Source: Rossellomorea sp. AcN35-11 (lineage in GTDB: Bacteria > Bacillota > Bacilli > Bacillales > Bacillaceae_B). Taken from it: 64,000 bases of DNA. Shown here piece after piece: positions 1 through 9,882 of the stretch (positions are counted from its first letter, which is position 1; the number at the start of each line of letters is the position of its first letter). The stretch spans positions 3,900,001 through 3,964,000 of the forward strand of contig CP128835.1 of assembly GCA_030388825.1 (NCBI GenBank), given 5' to 3'. The notes under the pieces were generated by a model, which was not told where the DNA came from, searched no databases, and worked only from the letters and a program-made list of their open reading frames with translations. Both the position numbers and the translations under genes were made by a program.

Positions 1-80
1 TCCCATTTTCCAGAATTCGTTCTTGTTTTTTACCGAAACACTAAACTCCCGTTTTTCAAAAGGAAATCATGTAAGTATGT

Positions 81-116
81 AAAGGGACAGATTTCCATGT
101 GACAGTCTGTCCCTTT
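81..116. terminator. Perfect 11-bp inverted repeat, probable terminator
   Basis: Arms at 81-91 and 106-116 are exact reverse complements around a 14-base loop. It lies just beyond the end of the minus-strand gene at 122-466 and could end that transcript, though the T-run is short. Its GGGACAG/CTGTCCC arm resembles the hairpins at 17763 and 18740. Confidence 0.5.
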
Positions 117-121
117 CTGTA

Positions 122-466
122 TCATGTCATCTCGCATGCGACCAGTCCATATTGTTGATAAGGATCCAGTTCCTTGATAAAGTGAAATATCTGTTGAACC
201 TGATCATGATCCATATCCCGCTTATAATATTCTTCCAAGACCATCAGCATTTCATCCGGGTACATCAAACAGGTGTGACTTCCCCAATCCGTTTGTCTTC
301 CTTCTATCTTTTTATGGTATATCCCGTCCAGCAGAGAGAAGAATAGATCGTACCCTTTCGGGAAAAATGGACTGATCCTTTTTGGGTAATTGTGATTCCA
401 GTCCCCTCCTTCATAGTGAAATGTCCGGTCTGATAAATCTCCGATAAAGACTTCCACATCGGCCAT
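122..466 (-). CDS. Hypothetical protein, 114 aa
   Basis: I do not recognise the family. The 114-residue product is soluble, acidic and rich in aromatic residues (Tyr, Phe, Trp), with no signal peptide or membrane segment visible. The start is well supported: AGGAGGTG lies a few bases before the ATG. It is transcribed in the same direction as spoVR, but the spoVR terminator at 550-589 separates the two, so it probably has its own promoter. Length and composition suggest a small conserved Bacillaceae protein; no function is inferred. Confidence 0.65.
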   Translation of the reverse strand: MADVEVFIGDLSDRTFHYEGGDWNHNYPKRISPFFPKGYDLFFSLLDGIYHKKIEGRQTDWGSHTCLMYPDEMLMVLEEYYKRDMDHDQVQQIFHFIKELDPYQQYGLVACEMT

Positions 467-549
467 CTTATCACCTCCTAAAGTCTAAAATCACCTCTAT
501 TAGTATGTATAAGCCCGTCCCCGTTTTTAGAACCTTTTTGTTTAAATAG

Positions 550-589
550 AAAAAAATAAGCCGCTTTATGGATCTCACCTTAAAGCGAC
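550..589 (-). terminator. Terminator after spoVR
   Basis: A nine-pair stem (560-568 with 581-589, one G-T pair on the minus strand) is followed on the minus strand by a run of seven T. It sits immediately after the spoVR stop. Confidence 0.75.
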
Positions 590-598
590 TCTTGATCA

Positions 599-2011
599 TT
601 ATAGATACTTTCGCTGCACGCTTCTTCCGTCATAGGTGAACAGCATCTTTCTGTTCTCCACATGGGTTTCGATGTGTACCGGTCTTCCCCAAAGCTGGTG
701 GAGATAAGGTAATACCTTTTCTAGATACTTGATATCCAGTTCAACATCTTCGAACCAGTGTTTTAAATACAACTCTCCGCTCTTCATATAATCCCCGTCA
801 TTCACGGTGATGTACGGGAAGCCGCCGTTGACCCTCATACCCACCAGCTGATCCCGGACATGAGTCCATTCTTTATCGACGATTTTGTAATCCTTGCCCT
901 GCTTCTGAAATAAATACATATCTTCTCTTGTTACAAGATCTTTCGTCAAATAGTTTCGCAAGAATGAAATATCCGATTCGATTTCACGCACCTCAAACAT
1001 TTTTTCACGTCCGGAATTTTCTTTAACCCCTCGCTTTTTCATCTCTTCTGTTGGGTTGTTAAAACGCTCTTCAATATCTTCAAAGATCTTCAGTCCTAAG
1101 TAATACGGATTAATTTGTGTACGGGAAGGCTGTACAACACCTGCATTCAGCTTGGCAAACTCGATGGACTCTCCACTCGTCAAATCCATTTCCCGGATGA
1201 TGCGCTGATGCCAATAGGATGCCCATCCTTCGTTCATGATTTTTGTTTCCAGCTGCGGCCAAAAATACAGCATCTCCTCCCTCATCATGGTGAGGATATC
1301 ACGCTGCCAGTCCGACAACTCCCTGCTGTACTGCTCAATGAATAGAAGAATATCTTTTTCAGGCTGTGGAGGGAACTTTTTCTTCACTTTCTTCTTCTGC
1401 CTGCTTTTTGGCTTTTCATCCAAAGACCATAGATCATCATACGGTGTTGCATGTATCCCATCTTCTTCCACCCACTCCACATCATCCATTGACCAAGAAA
1501 GTTTTGGACGCATCAGTGAGGGATCAATATGCTCATCTACAGCAAGTACGGCATCAAGGAAATTTTCAACCTCCTGTTTTCCATGTTCGATTTCATACAT
1601 TCTCACCCGTTCTGCCGTAGCCGCCATGCTCTCTACCATATCCCGCTTCGTATTTTGGAATCGGACATTATTTTTAAAGAAGTCACAATGGGCCAATACA
1701 TGGGCGACAATCAACTTATTCTGAATCAGGGAATTCGAATCCAATAAAAATGCATAACAGGGATCCGAGTTGATCACGAGCTCATAAATTTTACTTAACC
1801 CTAAATCATATTGAAGCTTCATCTTATGGAACTGCTTCCCGAAACTCCAATGAGAAAAGCGGGTCGGCATACCGTAGGCACCAAATGTATAAATAATATC
1901 AGCAGGACAAATCTCATAACGCATCGGATAAAAATCCAGCCCAAACCCAGATGCAATCTCAGTAATTTCCCCTATCGCGTTCTGCAACTGCCTTTGTTCC
2001 TCTAAATTCAT
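599..2011 (-). CDS. spoVR: Stage V sporulation protein R (SpoVR family)
   Basis: SpoVR is made in the mother cell and is needed for normal spore cortex formation in B. subtilis; the biochemical activity is unknown. The product is 470 aa, close to the 468 aa I recall for the B. subtilis protein. The open frame extends upstream to 2104, but the chosen ATG at 2011 has GAGGGGG about six bases before it, and its N-terminus ([20 protein letters not shown]) is family-like. The upstream extension runs into the hairpin repeat and has no ribosome site. A sigma-E-like promoter lies at 2041-2069. The gene belongs to the conserved spoVR/yhd block. Confidence 0.95.
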   Translation of the reverse strand: MNLEEQRQLQNAIGEITEIASGFGLDFYPMRYEICPADIIYTFGAYGMPTRFSHWSFGKQFHKMKLQYDLGLSKIYELVINSDPCYAFLLDSNSLIQNKLIVAHVLAHCDFFKNNVRFQNTKRDMVESMAATAERVRMYEIEHGKQEVENFLDAVLAVDEHIDPSLMRPKLSWSMDDVEWVEEDGIHATPYDDLWSLDEKPKSRQKKKVKKKFPPQPEKDILLFIEQYSRELSDWQRDILTMMREEMLYFWPQLETKIMNEGWASYWHQRIIREMDLTSGESIEFAKLNAGVVQPSRTQINPYYLGLKIFEDIEERFNNPTEEMKKRGVKENSGREKMFEVREIESDISFLRNYLTKDLVTREDMYLFQKQGKDYKIVDKEWTHVRDQLVGMRVNGGFPYITVNDGDYMKSGELYLKHWFEDVELDIKYLEKVLPYLHQLWGRPVHIETHVENRKMLFTYDGRSVQRKYL

Positions 2012-2040
2012 CTTCATCCCCCTCTTTATACTCTTATCTA

Positions 2041-2069
2041 AATGTATGAAGACAATCAGGATTTGATGA
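2041..2069 (-). promoter_or_regulatory. Candidate sigma-E promoter of spoVR
   Basis: On the minus strand CATACATT (2041-2048) matches the sigma-E -10 consensus CATACANT, with TCATCAA about 14 bases upstream as a weaker -35. Mother-cell sigma-E control is known for spoVR in B. subtilis. The -10 is strong, the -35 weak. Confidence 0.45.
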
Positions 2070-2072
2070 AAA

Positions 2073-2360
2073 GAAAAGCGGAAGGGCTTTGGGAGAGGCG
2101 ACAAGCATAAGACAAGGTGCCAGGAAGGTGGGCCTTTTCACCTTTCTGGCACCTTGTCTTATGACCTCGAGCCTCTAAGCCCTGGAGCTGGAGAATAAGA
2201 AAAGCGGAGACGGGTTGGTCAGGCCCGACAAGCATAAGGTGAGGGCGTTGAAAAGGCGGCATTTTCGCCTTTTTGGCGTCCTTACCTTATGACCTCGAGG
2301 GACTACCCGGCGGAGCTGGACAATAACAAAAGCGGAAGGGCTTTGCCAGAGGCGACAAGC
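2073..2360 (+). repeat. Hairpin repeat cluster: two full units and one half-unit
   Basis: Units begin at 2073 and 2199, with a truncated left half at 2327-2360. Each full unit reads AAAAGCGG, an outer arm, GACAAGCATAAG, a variable inner hairpin, CTTATGACCTCGAG, the complementary outer arm, then GGAGCTGGA. Outer arms pair by AGGGCTT/AAGCCCT in unit one and CGGGT/ACCCG in unit two; inner arms also differ but stay complementary. The half-unit stops right after GACAAGC and joins the terminator stem at 2361. Same family as 21272-22064. The minus-strand open frames here are translations of the repeat and are not annotated. Confidence 0.85.
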
Positions 2361-2409
2361 TGCTGAAAAGGCTGCTTCCATCATTTTATGGGTGGCAGCC
2401 TTTTCAGCA
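2361..2409 (-). terminator. Terminator of the MFS gene
   Basis: Perfect 15-bp inverted repeat, arms 2361-2375 and 2395-2409, directly after the reconstructed MFS stop. It abuts the truncated hairpin repeat. No strong T-run follows on the minus strand because the repeat replaces that sequence. Confidence 0.55.
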
Positions 2410-2412
2410 ATC

Positions 2413-3608
2413 TTATGTCCGGAAACTCTTTTGCAGGAGCATTACAGGGATAACAGTAACCATCAGCAAGAGTGAAGATAGAGTAAAGATCATTGATATA
2501 CTTAGTATTTCGAGCAGCCACCCGACCCCTACGGAAGAAAGACCGAACAATAAAGTGGTTAAAGCTCCCTGGGGCAGCATAGATCTTCCCGAGTTCTTCT
2601 GGTGGAGCACTTACCTGCAAATACGTCTGTAGCACCACATTTTTCAGTTGATCAAACAAGCCAAACAAAAAGGATAGAACCAGAGCCATAATCGCCATCT
2701 CATTCCAAGCAAAGACGAGTGTCACAGTAGATGTAACCATCATGCCTATTGAAAGCCATTTTGATCTGTGCCTTGAAAATAGGCCGTGCAGCTTAAAAAT
2801 CATATACGAAGCAAGAACCAAACCGATAAAGAAACTGGAGTTGATGAACCCCCCACCATTCTACCCCACGGTCAAGTTGCAGATCGACATAGAGATACAA
2901 AACAGCTGCAATCCATACTGTGCCTGAAATCGACTCCAGCCCATAAATACATAATACAGGAACTAATCCTCTCCTCTTTCTAACTTCTGACCACCCTTCA
3001 CCAAGCTTCTGCTGCCACCACACCTTTCTCACTTGCAAGCTGGTACTCGGGATAACCGGCAGCTTCAACATAAACAGGGAACTGGCAAGAAACAAGACAA
3101 TGATGACGATAAACAAATTCATCTCGCCCATGAAAGCCAGTAGCATCCCCCCCAGTGCCCAGCTGGAAAATTGAATCGTCCGATCAACGGTAGATAAAAA
3201 ACCGTTCGCTCCCATCAGTTCCTCTCTTTTCACAAGAAAAGGAACATAAGAATTCCTGGCAGGGAGTGCCCATCCATCTAAAAATGAAATGATACTTGCA
3301 CACCCTAAAATGAACCAGACATTTTCCATGCGAAGCACCATGAATAATAAAAAACAACATAAAAAGAATGTTTTTCCCATTTGAGAATACGCGATCAAAC
3401 TCCTCATTTGTGTTGAATTCAAAAGAAGAGGCGCCGCCACACTGCTAATGAACCTGGAATAGGTGATCACTAATGGTACTGCCGTCATGTACAATGCGGA
3501 TCCGGTAATATTGTAAATAACAGAGATCAATCCTACGATATACAACACATCTCCCATGTTGGCCAACGCTTGACCGAACCACAAATTTCTAAACGCATCG
3601 GAATGCAT
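2413..3608 (-). pseudogene. MFS transporter, two apparent frameshifts
   Basis: Reconstructed, this is a ~397-aa major facilitator superfamily permease, a 12-helix membrane exporter of unknown substrate. Residues 1-255 read well in one frame. The frame then shifts at a C6 run (2849-2854), where removing one base restores WWGFINSSFFIGLVLASYMI. It shifts again at a G4 run (2571-2574), where removing one base gives AAQGALTTLLFGLSSVGVGW through to the stop at 2413. Both events are single extra bases, so this may be an intact gene with sequence errors. The start ATG at 3608 follows GGGGGGAAGAG. It is probably monocistronic. Confidence 0.75.
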
Positions 3609-3952
3609 GATCTCTTCCCCCCACTATTCAGCTTTTCATTAGGTGAGAAAGAACATATCACATTGGACGATTGAACCCGTTCCAAAAAATGAAAAACGAC
3701 TTATGTATAGCATTAGTTTATCAGACAGCTTCCATTTATGCAGAGAGTTTCTTCTAGTTTATTTCCACGGGGTCGTCATTTGTTTGAATTCAACATAGTG
3801 TGACTAAATCCAGGTTTATTGTGCCACTTCCAGGGAAACTTGTTCCTAATATGAACAACTACTCGTTTTTTTGGTAAAGTACCTTGCTTTAGTTTCCACT
3901 CTCTCAATCCCGAAGAAAAAAAGCCTCCAATGAAGAAGACTTTATTTGTCTG
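3609..3952. other. Intergenic region, no gene seen
   Basis: 344 bases between the MFS start and the yhdC stop, AT-rich, with short frames only. It should hold the MFS promoter and the end of the yhdC transcript, but I see no convincing hairpin, operator or RNA. Confidence 0.5.
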
Positions 3953-4261
3953 TTATTCCTTTTCCTGCACCGTGATGTTCAGGATCTTTTCGTTATCCAA
4001 ATCATGGACAACAACGACAACGACTTTCTTTTCTGTAGCGTTTTCTTGAACGGTAAACTCAAATGAGTCGGACACTTTGTTTTCAGTCATTTTTTTTCGG
4101 CCCTGATACTGATAATCCTTTACAGGCTGACCGGGATAGTCCTCTTTTATAACAGCCGTTGCAATGCGGCCGAATTTTTTGTAGTCGGCCGGCTGAGCAT
4201 ATGCCTGACTTGAAAATAAAAGGAAAAACACGGTTGAAACGATCACCATTGCTTTCTTCAT
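3953..4261 (-). CDS. yhdC: Secreted DUF3889 protein (YhdC-like)
   Basis: A small exported protein of 102 aa. Residues 1-22 form a clear signal peptide (Lys-Lys, a hydrophobic core, then a SSQAYA cleavage site). The rest, with the features YKKFGRIAT and a basic amphipathic C-terminal half, resembles the DUF3889 proteins YqzG and YhdC of B. subtilis, whose role is unknown. A GTG at 4270 is possible, but the ATG at 4261 has AGGGGTGA at better spacing and begins MKKAM. It is divergent from yhdB. The name rests on synteny with yhdB and yhdA as well as the family. Confidence 0.8.
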   Translation of the reverse strand: MKKAMVIVSTVFFLLFSSQAYAQPADYKKFGRIATAVIKEDYPGQPVKDYQYQGRKKMTENKVSDSFEFTVQENATEKKVVVVVVHDLDNEKILNITVQEKE

Positions 4262-4427
4262 ACATCTCACCCCTAGTTATGATTCATTTATAGGATAAAT
4301 AAAAAAGGGATATTTATTCACCCAATACTAGGAAAACAAGCATTTGCAGCATAACCAACTTTTACAGAGAAATAAAAGCGGTTATCTCCATACACTATGA
4401 TTACCCCTTCAAAAGGAGGGAAACCAA

Positions 4428-4682
4428 GTGAACAAAGTCGACTACGATCGGGCCTTGTATTACACTCACCGATCAGAATGGGATAACCTATTGATCCTCA
4501 TGGTGAGAACGAAGGATGACCTTCTTTCGAAAAGAATTGAACACTTCCTGCATGCGTATCATTTTTCGAATGATTACACGGTTGTAGAGCGCAATCTGTA
4601 TACGCTTTTACGATATATTGAACATGCAAACTTCACCTATAGTGTCGAGCAACCACTTGAGGAAACCTTTGCAGAGATGTAG
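4428..4682 (+). CDS. yhdB: YhdB-like protein, 84 aa
   Basis: A short soluble protein of 84 aa, rich in Tyr, His and Leu, with no signal peptide or membrane helix. I recognise it mainly by its N-terminus (NKVDYDRALYYTHRSEW) and its position between the yhdC-like and yhdA-like genes, which is the B. subtilis order. Function is unknown. The GTG start is supported by AAAGGAGGG seven bases upstream. A 12-pair hairpin at 4705-4740 ends the transcript. Confidence 0.8.
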   Translation: MNKVDYDRALYYTHRSEWDNLLILMVRTKDDLLSKRIEHFLHAYHFSNDYTVVERNLYTLLRYIEHANFTYSVEQPLEETFAEM

Positions 4683-4704
4683 CAACTTGAGAATTCCACC
4701 ATCT

Positions 4705-4740
4705 GCTGATCCAATTAGTATGCACAATTGGGTCAGCTTT
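4705..4740 (+). terminator. Terminator of yhdB
   Basis: Twelve-pair stem (4705-4716 with 4726-4737, one G-T pair) followed by TTTTA, 22 bases after the yhdB stop. Confidence 0.75.
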
Positions 4741-4769
4741 TATCATGTTCAGAGGGGAGGTACATGCAT

Positions 4770-4795
4770 AAAAAAAAACCGGCAATTTGCCAGTT
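4770..4795 (-). terminator. Terminator of yhdA
   Basis: On the minus strand a seven-pair stem (4777-4783 with 4789-4795) is followed by eight T, just past the yhdA stop. Confidence 0.75.
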
Positions 4796-4801
4796 TGTTC
4801 T

Positions 4802-5996
<1,195 letters not shown>

Positions 5997-6009
5997 TGCA
6001 CAGCACCTC

Positions 6010-7131
6010 CTAATAGGGTATTTGAACTGAAATGGTCGTTCCTTTTCCAAGTTCACTTCCGACGGTTAACCGGCCACCTATGCTTCTAACACGTTCTTTC
6101 ATGCTTTGGATTCCTAATGAGGGCAGAGAATGTTTCCTGTCATAATGGAACCCGTATCCCTTATCTTCAATCGTAAGAAGAATCGATTGTGACTCACTTT
6201 TCAATGTATAGTAAATATCCTTCTCCCCGGAATGTTTCTTACAATTATTAAGGGCTTCCTGACTGATTCTCCAGAGTACTTCCTCTACTTTAGAACTGAC
6301 GGAAATGACTCCCTCTACTTTCGTTATCAAGGTTAAACCCAACATATCTGCGTAACCTTTGGCCGCTTCCACCACCCCATTTTCCAGACCATGGGGCCTC
6401 AATTGCCAGATGAGGGCCCGCATTTCCGTCAAGGCTTCCTGGGCAAGGCTTTGAATGGTGTTGAAGGTATCCTTCAGCTCCTCTTCCTCCGTCATTTCTT
6501 TACCTCCCCTTGCCGTTAAAGTAAGGGAAAACAACAGTTGATTCACAGAATCATGAAGGTCTCTCGCCAGTCGGTTTCTTTCTCCGATCAATGCGATCTC
6601 CTTCTCCTTCTTTGTCAGCATAATACGTTTAATGGCAGAACCGATTTGGAAGGCAACCGATTCAAGAAGTGCCAGTTCGTCCGTTGAAAAATGGGTTTTA
6701 TTCGGTGCTGCCACATTCAACAACCCGAAGGCCTCATCACCGGACTGAAGGGGTACCGTCGCATGATACGTGATATCATCTGTAGCGCCCCTGTTTTCTT
6801 CAATTGCCTGCTCGATTCGCTGACACTCTATGATATTGGAGGCTTTGGTGAGCTTGCCTTTTCGAAAGCGGTTTACACACCAGCATCCTCCCTCCTTCAT
6901 TCGTTCACAGTTACGCTCTGAAAGGGATTCAGGAAGATTCTCATAGGATACAAGCTCGTGACTGCCTTCCTCATCGATAAAAAATATCCATCCCGTTGTG
7001 AAGCTTGTGCCGACGATCAGCTTCTTCAATGCACCTGAAAGCATGGAAGACCGCTCTGTTTCATTGTTCAGCAATTCAGCTATCTCTTTCAAAAGCTCAA
7101 TATTTGAAAGGGATTCTTGATTCATTTTCAT
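6010..7131 (-). CDS. yhcY: GAF-domain sensor histidine kinase with four cysteines (YhcY/AirS-like)
   Basis: A soluble kinase of 373 aa with no membrane helices. An N-terminal GAF domain (about 15-170) carries Cys75, Cys83, Cys85 and Cys103, including the motif CWCVNR. A HisKA_3 dimerisation domain follows, with His193 in RDLHDSVNQ, then an HATPase domain ending in GKGTTISVQIPY. In S. aureus AirS the equivalent cysteines bind a [2Fe-2S] cluster that senses oxygen and redox state; I infer the same here. The start at 7131 has GGAGAGG upstream; 7125 and a TTG at 7143 are alternatives. It forms an operon with the regulator 13 bases downstream. Confidence 0.9.
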   Translation of the reverse strand: MKMNQESLSNIELLKEIAELLNNETERSSMLSGALKKLIVGTSFTTGWIFFIDEEGSHELVSYENLPESLSERNCERMKEGGCWCVNRFRKGKLTKASNIIECQRIEQAIEENRGATDDITYHATVPLQSGDEAFGLLNVAAPNKTHFSTDELALLESVAFQIGSAIKRIMLTKKEKEIALIGERNRLARDLHDSVNQLLFSLTLTARGGKEMTEEEELKDTFNTIQSLAQEALTEMRALIWQLRPHGLENGVVEAAKGYADMLGLTLITKVEGVISVSSKVEEVLWRISQEALNNCKKHSGEKDIYYTLKSESQSILLTIEDKGYGFHYDRKHSLPSLGIQSMKERVRSIGGRLTVGSELGKGTTISVQIPY

Positions 7132-7246
7132 CGTCCTCTCCAATCCTATACTATTATTATATAGAATTCACACAAAAGCGATATTCTCAAAAAGCATGAA
7201 ACCGTCTCCGACCTTTGACCGAAAACAAACGTTCTGATGACAATAG

Positions 7247-7285
7247 AAAAAAACAAGAGAGGCAGCTGGCTTCTCTTGTTTTTTT
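7247..7285. terminator. Bidirectional terminator after pgcA
   Basis: Ten-pair stem (7251-7260 with 7272-7281) flanked by an A-run on the left and a T-run on the right. It ends pgcA on the minus strand. Confidence 0.85.
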
Positions 7286-7307
7286 GATTGGACCCTGATA
7301 ACAGGCT

Positions 7308-9059
7308 TTATGCTTTTCCTTCAGGTAAACCGATCATCGTATCCACTTTCGCCATGATGGCTTCTTGAAGAGCATGTAATTTATCATCACTATCCTTTTG
7401 GGTTCTGCCAATCACGCTGAAATAGAACTTGATTTTCGGCTCTGTCCCTGATGGGCGCAGACAGATCCATGATCCATCTTCAAGATGATACTTCAGGACA
7501 TTTGATGAAGGAAGTTCTATAACAGATTCTTCACCTGATTGTAAATCAACTTTCCTGCTTGATTTATAATCTTCCGACGATACAACAGCAAGTCCGGCCA
7601 CTTCTTTTAATGGGTCGTTTCTGAAGTCCCTGAGAATTCCCTGAATTTGTTCAGCCCCTTCTTTTCCTTTAAGAGTCAAGCTCTTAAGTCCCTCTTGATA
7701 GAAGCCGTGAGTTTCAAATAAATCATTCAGAACATCATAAAGGGTTTTCCCCTCTTTTTTATAATAAGCTGCTGCCTCTGCAGCCATGAGAACGGCCTGT
7801 ATCGCGTCTTTATCCCGTGCAAAGTCACCAATTAGATAACCATAACTCTCTTCATAACCAAATAAGAAGGAGTGTTCACCTGTTTCTTCATATTTCTTGA
7901 TTTTCTCACCGATAAATTTAAAGCCTGTCAGCACATCCTCCACTGAAGCTCCGTAATGTTCGGCCACATTACGGCCGAGTTCAGATGTTACGATGGTCTT
8001 GAATACCCGGCCATTTTCAGGAATCATGTTCTTTTCCTGTTTACGTGCAAGGATATAATCCAGTAAAATCGCACCTGTCTGGTTTCCCGTCAGGAGGATA
8101 TACTCCCCTGATCCTCCCTTTACAGCAACCCCTAAACGATCGGCATCAGGATCTGTCGCAATGAGGATATCGGCGTCAATCTCTTTTCCGTCACGAATGG
8201 CATATTCAAAGGCTGCTTTATCTTCAGGATTAGGGGACTTAACCGTTGTAAATTCAGGATCTGGGATCGACTGTTCCTTTACAATGTGAACCGACTCATA
8301 TCCTAAAGCTTTCAGACCTCTTTGGGCCATTTTCAATGCAGTTCCATGCAATGGAGAAAAGACGATTTTCAGATCAACTTCCTTGGCAATTTGAGGTTTT
8401 TCTGAAATGGAAATCAAGTGTTCAAGGTAAGATTGATCCATTTCTTCACCGATCATTTTAATCAGGCCTTTTGATTTCAACTCTTCTTCAGACTTCACCT
8501 GAATTTCAAGCTCATTCTCTACCTCATTTACTTTGTCGATCACAGCGTCGGCTACATGCGGCGGCAGCTGTGCCCCATCTTCCCCATATACTTTATATCC
8601 ATTATATTCAGGAGGATTATGACTCGCCGTCACCACAATTCCTGAGAATGCCTTTAATTGCCTAAGGGCAAATGAAAGTTCCGGAGTAGGCTTCAATTCA
8701 TCGAACACGTATGTTTGAATCCCATGTGTAGCGAGGGTTTTAGCTGACTCCATGGCAAATTCAGGGGATTTATGACGGGAGTCGTAAGCGATTACAACCC
8801 CGCGATTTTTAGCCTCTTCCCCTTGTTCTTCTATGTATCGCGCCAACCCTTCAGAAGCCTTTCTGACTGTATATATGTTCATCCTATTGGTTCCGGGGCC
8901 AATTTCTCCCCTCATACCACCAGTACCAAATTCTAAATTTTTGTAAAATGCGTCTTCCAAGGTTTTCTCGTCGTCTTTCATTGTTTCTAAAAGCCCATTC
9001 AATTCTTTATCAAGATGTAAGTAGCTGCTCCATTTTTCCCACGATGTTTTCCAACTCAA
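7308..9059 (-). CDS. pgcA: Alpha-phosphoglucomutase
   Basis: Interconverts glucose-1-phosphate and glucose-6-phosphate, feeding UDP-glucose and glycolipid or teichoic acid synthesis; B. subtilis PgcA (YhxB) also affects cell size. The product is 583 aa, full length. It has the catalytic serine loop TASHNP (Ser146), the metal loop DPDADRLG near residue 305, the sugar loop GYEESYG and the phosphate loop RPSGTEPK near the C-terminus. It starts at a TTG, supported by AGGAGGGG at good spacing and the absence of a nearby ATG. In B. subtilis the gene is also next to yhcYZ. The terminator at 7247-7285 closes it. Confidence 0.95.
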   Translation of the reverse strand: MSWKTSWEKWSSYLHLDKELNGLLETMKDDEKTLEDAFYKNLEFGTGGMRGEIGPGTNRMNIYTVRKASEGLARYIEEQGEEAKNRGVVIAYDSRHKSPEFAMESAKTLATHGIQTYVFDELKPTPELSFALRQLKAFSGIVVTASHNPPEYNGYKVYGEDGAQLPPHVADAVIDKVNEVENELEIQVKSEEELKSKGLIKMIGEEMDQSYLEHLISISEKPQIAKEVDLKIVFSPLHGTALKMAQRGLKALGYESVHIVKEQSIPDPEFTTVKSPNPEDKAAFEYAIRDGKEIDADILIATDPDADRLGVAVKGGSGEYILLTGNQTGAILLDYILARKQEKNMIPENGRVFKTIVTSELGRNVAEHYGASVEDVLTGFKFIGEKIKKYEETGEHSFLFGYEESYGYLIGDFARDKDAIQAVLMAAEAAAYYKKEGKTLYDVLNDLFETHGFYQEGLKSLTLKGKEGAEQIQGILRDFRNDPLKEVAGLAVVSSEDYKSSRKVDLQSGEESVIELPSSNVLKYHLEDGSWICLRPSGTEPKIKFYFSVIGRTQKDSDDKLHALQEAIMAKVDTMIGLPEGKA

Positions 9060-9204
9060 AACGATCCCCTCCTAATGATGTATAATAATTAATTCTATCA
9101 TAAATTGTAGAAATCCTTCTTAAACTATCCGTCACATGTCGACAACTTTCACACAATCTTTATTTTAGCATAATTTTTGACGATGGAATGATGAAAGTGA
9201 CCAT

Positions 9205-9234
9205 AAAAAAGAACCACCCTTTTACAGGCAGTTC
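9205..9234 (-). terminator. Terminator of the CBO0543 gene
   Basis: Eight-pair stem with two G-T pairs on the minus strand (9211-9218 with 9227-9234), followed by TTTTTTA. Confidence 0.65.
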
Positions 9235-9253
9235 ATTGTTCAATCCTAACACT

Positions 9254-9763
9254 TCAGATCATTTGCCCAGATTGATTATCCGATAACAGGACCTCTTCCT
9301 GCCAAAGCTGATAACCATAAATGACCACCGACATGGTGACAAATAACCCCCACCTTTCCCATGTAGAAATATCGATCAATTTGTAAATACCAAGTACATC
9401 TTGAAATATGTAATGAAATGGAAATACCGTAAACAAGAAATCAGCGATCACATTTACCAATAGATATTTCCAGAAATGACCGAACGAGAATGTAAAGATC
9501 CAAATGGTGACTACTAAGAATGCCCCTAAAACACCTGATGCGAAGGCAGGATTAAGTGATGGTATAATCGAAACGTTTATCTCCCAGTGCTGGTGATGAT
9601 AGGCTACCAGATTATAAAGGACCATTATAAAAGAGGCCAATATTCCCACAGGCATAAATCGCTTCACATCTTTTTTATTCAAAAGCAATAAGCTGAGCCA
9701 GGGAATGATCAGGATTAACCACAGAATGATTTTGACAAACACATACTTCACTCTCCCATCCAT
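9254..9763 (-). CDS. CBO0543-family membrane protein
   Basis: An integral membrane protein of up to 169 aa with about five hydrophobic segments (roughly residues 8-28, 38-55, 75-92, 98-118 and 133-152), many aromatic residues and no enzyme motif. Its pattern (KKDVKRFMPVGILAS, then a WKYLLVNVIADFLF stretch) fits the CBO0543 family common in Bacilli and Clostridia, of unknown function. The first ATG at 9763 has no ribosome site, whereas a GTG at residue 8 follows GGGAGAG, so the true start may be 9742. It lies between pgcA and yhcX and has its own terminator. Confidence 0.75.
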   Translation of the reverse strand: MDGRVKYVFVKIILWLILIIPWLSLLLLNKKDVKRFMPVGILASFIMVLYNLVAYHHQHWEINVSIIPSLNPAFASGVLGAFLVVTIWIFTFSFGHFWKYLLVNVIADFLFTVFPFHYIFQDVLGIYKLIDISTWERWGLFVTMSVVIYGYQLWQEEVLLSDNQSGQMI

Positions 9764-9833
9764 CTATTGGTAGTAGTATTTTCAAAACATTCATTTCTAA
9801 ACATTTTTCTTAATAGGCACCAGAAAACCAAAA

Positions 9834-9865
9834 AAGCTCATCGGAATTTCCTTCTTCCAATGAGC
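9834..9865 (-). terminator. Terminator of yhcX
   Basis: Twelve-position stem with one mismatch (9834-9845 with 9856-9865) between the yhcX stop and the next minus gene, with an A-run at 9828-9835 that becomes a T-run on the minus strand. Confidence 0.65.
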
Positions 9866-9882
9866 TTCATTCTACCCGTTAT

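Noticed and set aside
2056..2384. Small minus-strand protein genes
   Set aside because: The frames translate hairpin repeats, lack ribosome sites and resemble those in the 21-22 kb array.
2413..3608. Firm call of a decayed transporter gene
   Set aside because: Both lesions are single-base homopolymer insertions like those in many core genes here, so error is as likely as decay.
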